From contig CM050450.1 of the NCBI GenBank assembly GCA_027563935.2, positions 33,901,439 through 33,965,438 on the forward strand: a stretch of DNA of 64,000 nucleotides, given 5' to 3'. Below, piece after piece: positions 61,742 through 64,000 of this stretch; within the stretch, counting starts at the first letter, position 1; every line of letters starts with the position of its first letter. A program made the position numbers and the translations under genes. The notes beneath the pieces were generated by a model, which was not told the DNA's origin, did no database searches, and saw nothing but the letters and a program-made list of their open reading frames with translations. The stretch is from Costus lasius. Taxonomy: Eukaryota > Streptophyta > Magnoliopsida > Zingiberales > Costaceae.

Positions 61742-61841
61742 TTTGTAATCTGTATCTGTAATCTCAATAGGGTTGGTTGTCTTCCCATCATGGACTTCAT
61801 AGTGCAGCCTTTGTAGTAGCGTGGCCCTCAGTGCAGCCTTT
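61742..61841. other. Filler DNA between G2 and T0
   Basis: Patchwork containing repeated TGTAATCT units, a 20-bp-scale piece of Tekay pol (GGTTGGTTGTCTTCCCATC, the WLSSHH codons) and a 21-bp direct duplication at 61801-61821 and 61830-61850 with eight bases between. No gene. Confidence 0.7.
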
Positions 61842-63443
61842 GTAGTAGCGGATGCACTGAGCAGGCATCCAGTTACTTCGGTAGCTGCACTGCGGGTCAG
61901 TGAGTGGCAGTTACTGCAGGAGTTCAGAGATCTCAGGATCAGTGTTTCTCCTAGAGTTCAGACTGGTTATGTGGCTTTTCTCAGAGTACAGTCTGCTTTG
62001 TGGCAGAAGATCAGAGATCAGCAGTCTGTAGATCCGAAATTAGTTCAGATCAGGGATAGTCTGGTTGATGGCGCAGTTCAGGATTTTAGCCTGTCTGATG
62101 ATGGTATTCTTCGGTTTCGTGGAAGGGTATGTGTCCCTGAGGAACCGAGCTTGAGGAAGGAAATATTGGAGGACAGCCATAACTCCAAATATTCTCTACA
62201 TCCTGGCGTGACTAAGATGTATCAGGATCTCAAGAAAAATTTTTGGTGGCCGGGTATGAAGAAAGAAGTGTTTGATTTTGTCTCTAGGTGTTTGACCTGT
62301 CAGACTATAAAGGCTGAACATCAGAAGCCTGGTGGTTTGTTGCAACCTCTTCCTATTCCTGAGTGGAAGTGGGAATGCATCAGTATGGATTTTGTGTGTG
62401 GTTTGCCAAGAACCAGATCGGGTCATGATGCTATTTGGGTGATTGTTGATAGACTCACTAAATCAGCCCATTTTCTTCCGATTAAAATGACTTATTCTTT
62501 AGAGAGACTGGCCAGATTGTACATTGATGAGATAGTCAGACTGCATGGAGTGCCAGTTGATATTGTGTCTGATAGGGATTCTCGATTTTTGTCCAGATTT
62601 TGGAGGAGTTTACAGGAGGGTTTGGGTACTAAGTTGAGTTTTAGTACCGCATACCATCCTCAGTCTGATGGCCAGACGGAGCGTACTATACAGACTCTAG
62701 AAGATTTGTTGAGAGCCTATGTGGTCGATTGGAGTTCTGAGTGGAACCGGGACCTATCTTTGATAGAGTTCACTTATAATAATAGTTTCCACTCCAGTAT
62801 TCAGATGGCTCCTTATGAGGCTTTGTATGGAAGAAGGTGCAGGACTCCCTTGTGTTGGGAGGAAACTGGTGACAGGATGATTTTGAGATCTGATGCAGTA
62901 CAGGAGACTACTGATAAGGTCAGAGAGATTCAGGATAAACTGAAAATTGCTCGGAACAGACAGAAGAGTTATGCTGATGATCGTCGTCGTCCTTTGGAGT
63001 TTATGGTAGGAGACCATGTGTTCTTGAAGGTGTCGCCTACTAAGGGTGTTATGAGGTTTGGCAAAAAGGGCAAGTTGAGCCCTAGGTTTGTAGGTCCTTT
63101 TGATATTATTGAGAGAGTTGGTCCAGTGGCTTACCGTTTAGCTTTACCTCCTGCTATGGACCATGTACATAATGTATTCCATGTCTCTGCTTTGAGGAAA
63201 TATCATCCTGATCCATCTCATGTGTTGGAGTTGGAACCTCTTCAGATTCAGAATGACTTGACTTTTGAGGAAAGACCTCTCCGGATTGTGGATAGAAAAG
63301 ATAAAGTTCTGAGGAACAAGACTATACCTTTGGTAAAGGTTATCTGGGGAAATCAATCAGTTGAAGAAGCAACATGGGAGACTGAAGCTGATATGAGGAA
63401 AAATTATGCTTACCTCTTTGATGATATGGATGCTGAGCTTTAG
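61842..63443 (+). pseudogene. pol: Tekay-type Pol tail of outer element T0
   Basis: Open from [11 protein letters not shown] (last RNase H motif, T1 residue 998) through a complete integrase: both His, CLTC, the D-D-E triad, GPF module and chromodomain, ending MDAEL as in T1. T0 keeps CAG where T5 has a stop. Gag, protease, RT and most of RNase H are missing, replaced by the joined elements to the left. The open frame starts with GTG at 61821 in filler, so there is no authentic start. Confidence 0.88.
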
Positions 63444-63472
63444 AGGACTAAAGCTTTATAAGGAGGGAGGAA
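63436..63472 (+). promoter_or_regulatory. Polypurine tract and stop-codon hairpin of T0
   Basis: AGCTTTAG-AGGA-CTAAAGCT at 63436-63455, then AAGGAGGGAGGAA before the LTR. Confidence 0.8.
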
Positions 63473-64000
63473 TGTAAGATCCAAGGATCTTAAGTTCTGG
63501 TAAGCATTATTTTCTATGATAAATTATGATAAATTATTTGGATTTAAGTAAAATCATTAGCTGTGATATTGTATTATGATTTAAATAAAATTGTTGAGTG
63601 CTAATTAATTGGCTTATTGATTGTTAATTTGTAATTAATTGATTTGAGGTTATTTGGTTGTTAATTTATTGTAAATTAATTAGAGATTATTTATTTGTTT
63701 GTTGGCTGATATTTTATGATAAATTATTATTGGTTGTTCATGTTAAATTAATTAGGATTTATGGTTGTAAATTGTAAGTTAATTAATTAGACCTTATTGG
63801 TTAATTAATTAAATCCTTATTGGATATTAATTAAATCCTTATTGGATTTGTGTTTAAGTGAAATAATTAATTGGATGTTAGATTTAAAAGTCAAATTATT
63901 AGTTAAATGGATTAAGTCCTAATCGGATTAGCTAATTGGGTTTGAAAATTCGGAATTTTTAGTTACTGGGTTAAACCCTATTGGGATTATTTGGTTAATG
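63473..64000 (+). repeat. Tekay-type 3' LTR of T0, cut by window end
   Basis: The first 528 bp of the LTR, starting TGTAAGATCC. It has the same length and, apart from one base, the same sequence as 11050-11577. About 2.55 kb should follow outside the window. Confidence 0.9.

Noticed and set aside
1..64000. Host gene or non-transposon operon-like system
   Set aside because: After accounting for the retroelements, the remaining stretches are short filler or unassigned AT-rich DNA without coding motifs. I see no novel multi-gene system.

Overview
This window is heterochromatin-like plant DNA made almost entirely of LTR retrotransposons nested in, and joined to, one another. I found no host protein gene, tRNA, rRNA, CRISPR array or bacterial feature. 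The flowering-plant assignment rests on the families seen: Athila-like Ty3/gypsy (tRNA-Asp-type primer site), Tekay/Del-like chromoviruses with about 3-kb LTRs and a C-terminal chromodomain, a second chromovirus family with 1.8-kb LTRs, and a decayed Ty1/copia relic. The species cannot be told.

Layout. 1-11049 is old and decayed: unassigned DNA, an Athila-like LTR (At1, 692-2075), a 75-bp tandem repeat, a copia RT/RNase H relic (3030-4187), then an Athila-like element (At2) with 5' LTR 4189-5661, primer site 5672, gag, protease and RT. At2's RT is split at 9838 by a third LTR (At3), which is itself interrupted at 11050 by a Tekay-type LTR. That LTR (11050-14123) differs at only one position from the LTR starting at 63473 over the 528 bp visible, so the two probably bound one outer element (T0) whose pol tail is 61842-63443.

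14124-61841 is a block of joined elements: T1 (minus, intact 1530-aa gag-pol), T2 (minus, RT/RNase H/integrase core deleted, still open), T3 (plus, divergent subfamily, gag missing), T4 (minus, fragments), T5 (plus, one stop codon), G1 (minus, complete, young, LTRs apparently identical) and G2 (minus, one gag-pol stop, 5' LTR absent).

The joins are more notable than the genes. Several LTRs meet end to end in inverted orientation without spacer, several LTRs carry pol/PPT on one side and a primer-site sequence on the other, G2 stops at the primer-site/LTR boundary, and breakpoints carry short microhomologies, filler DNA or a 50-bp inversion. These features resemble reverse-transcription intermediates or self-integration products captured by end joining. 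Ectopic recombination or misassembly remain alternatives. The LTRs also share unexplained structure: a candidate GT-AG intron inside Tekay-type LTRs, a hairpin over the pol stop codon, and short palindromic or tandem arrays in each family.
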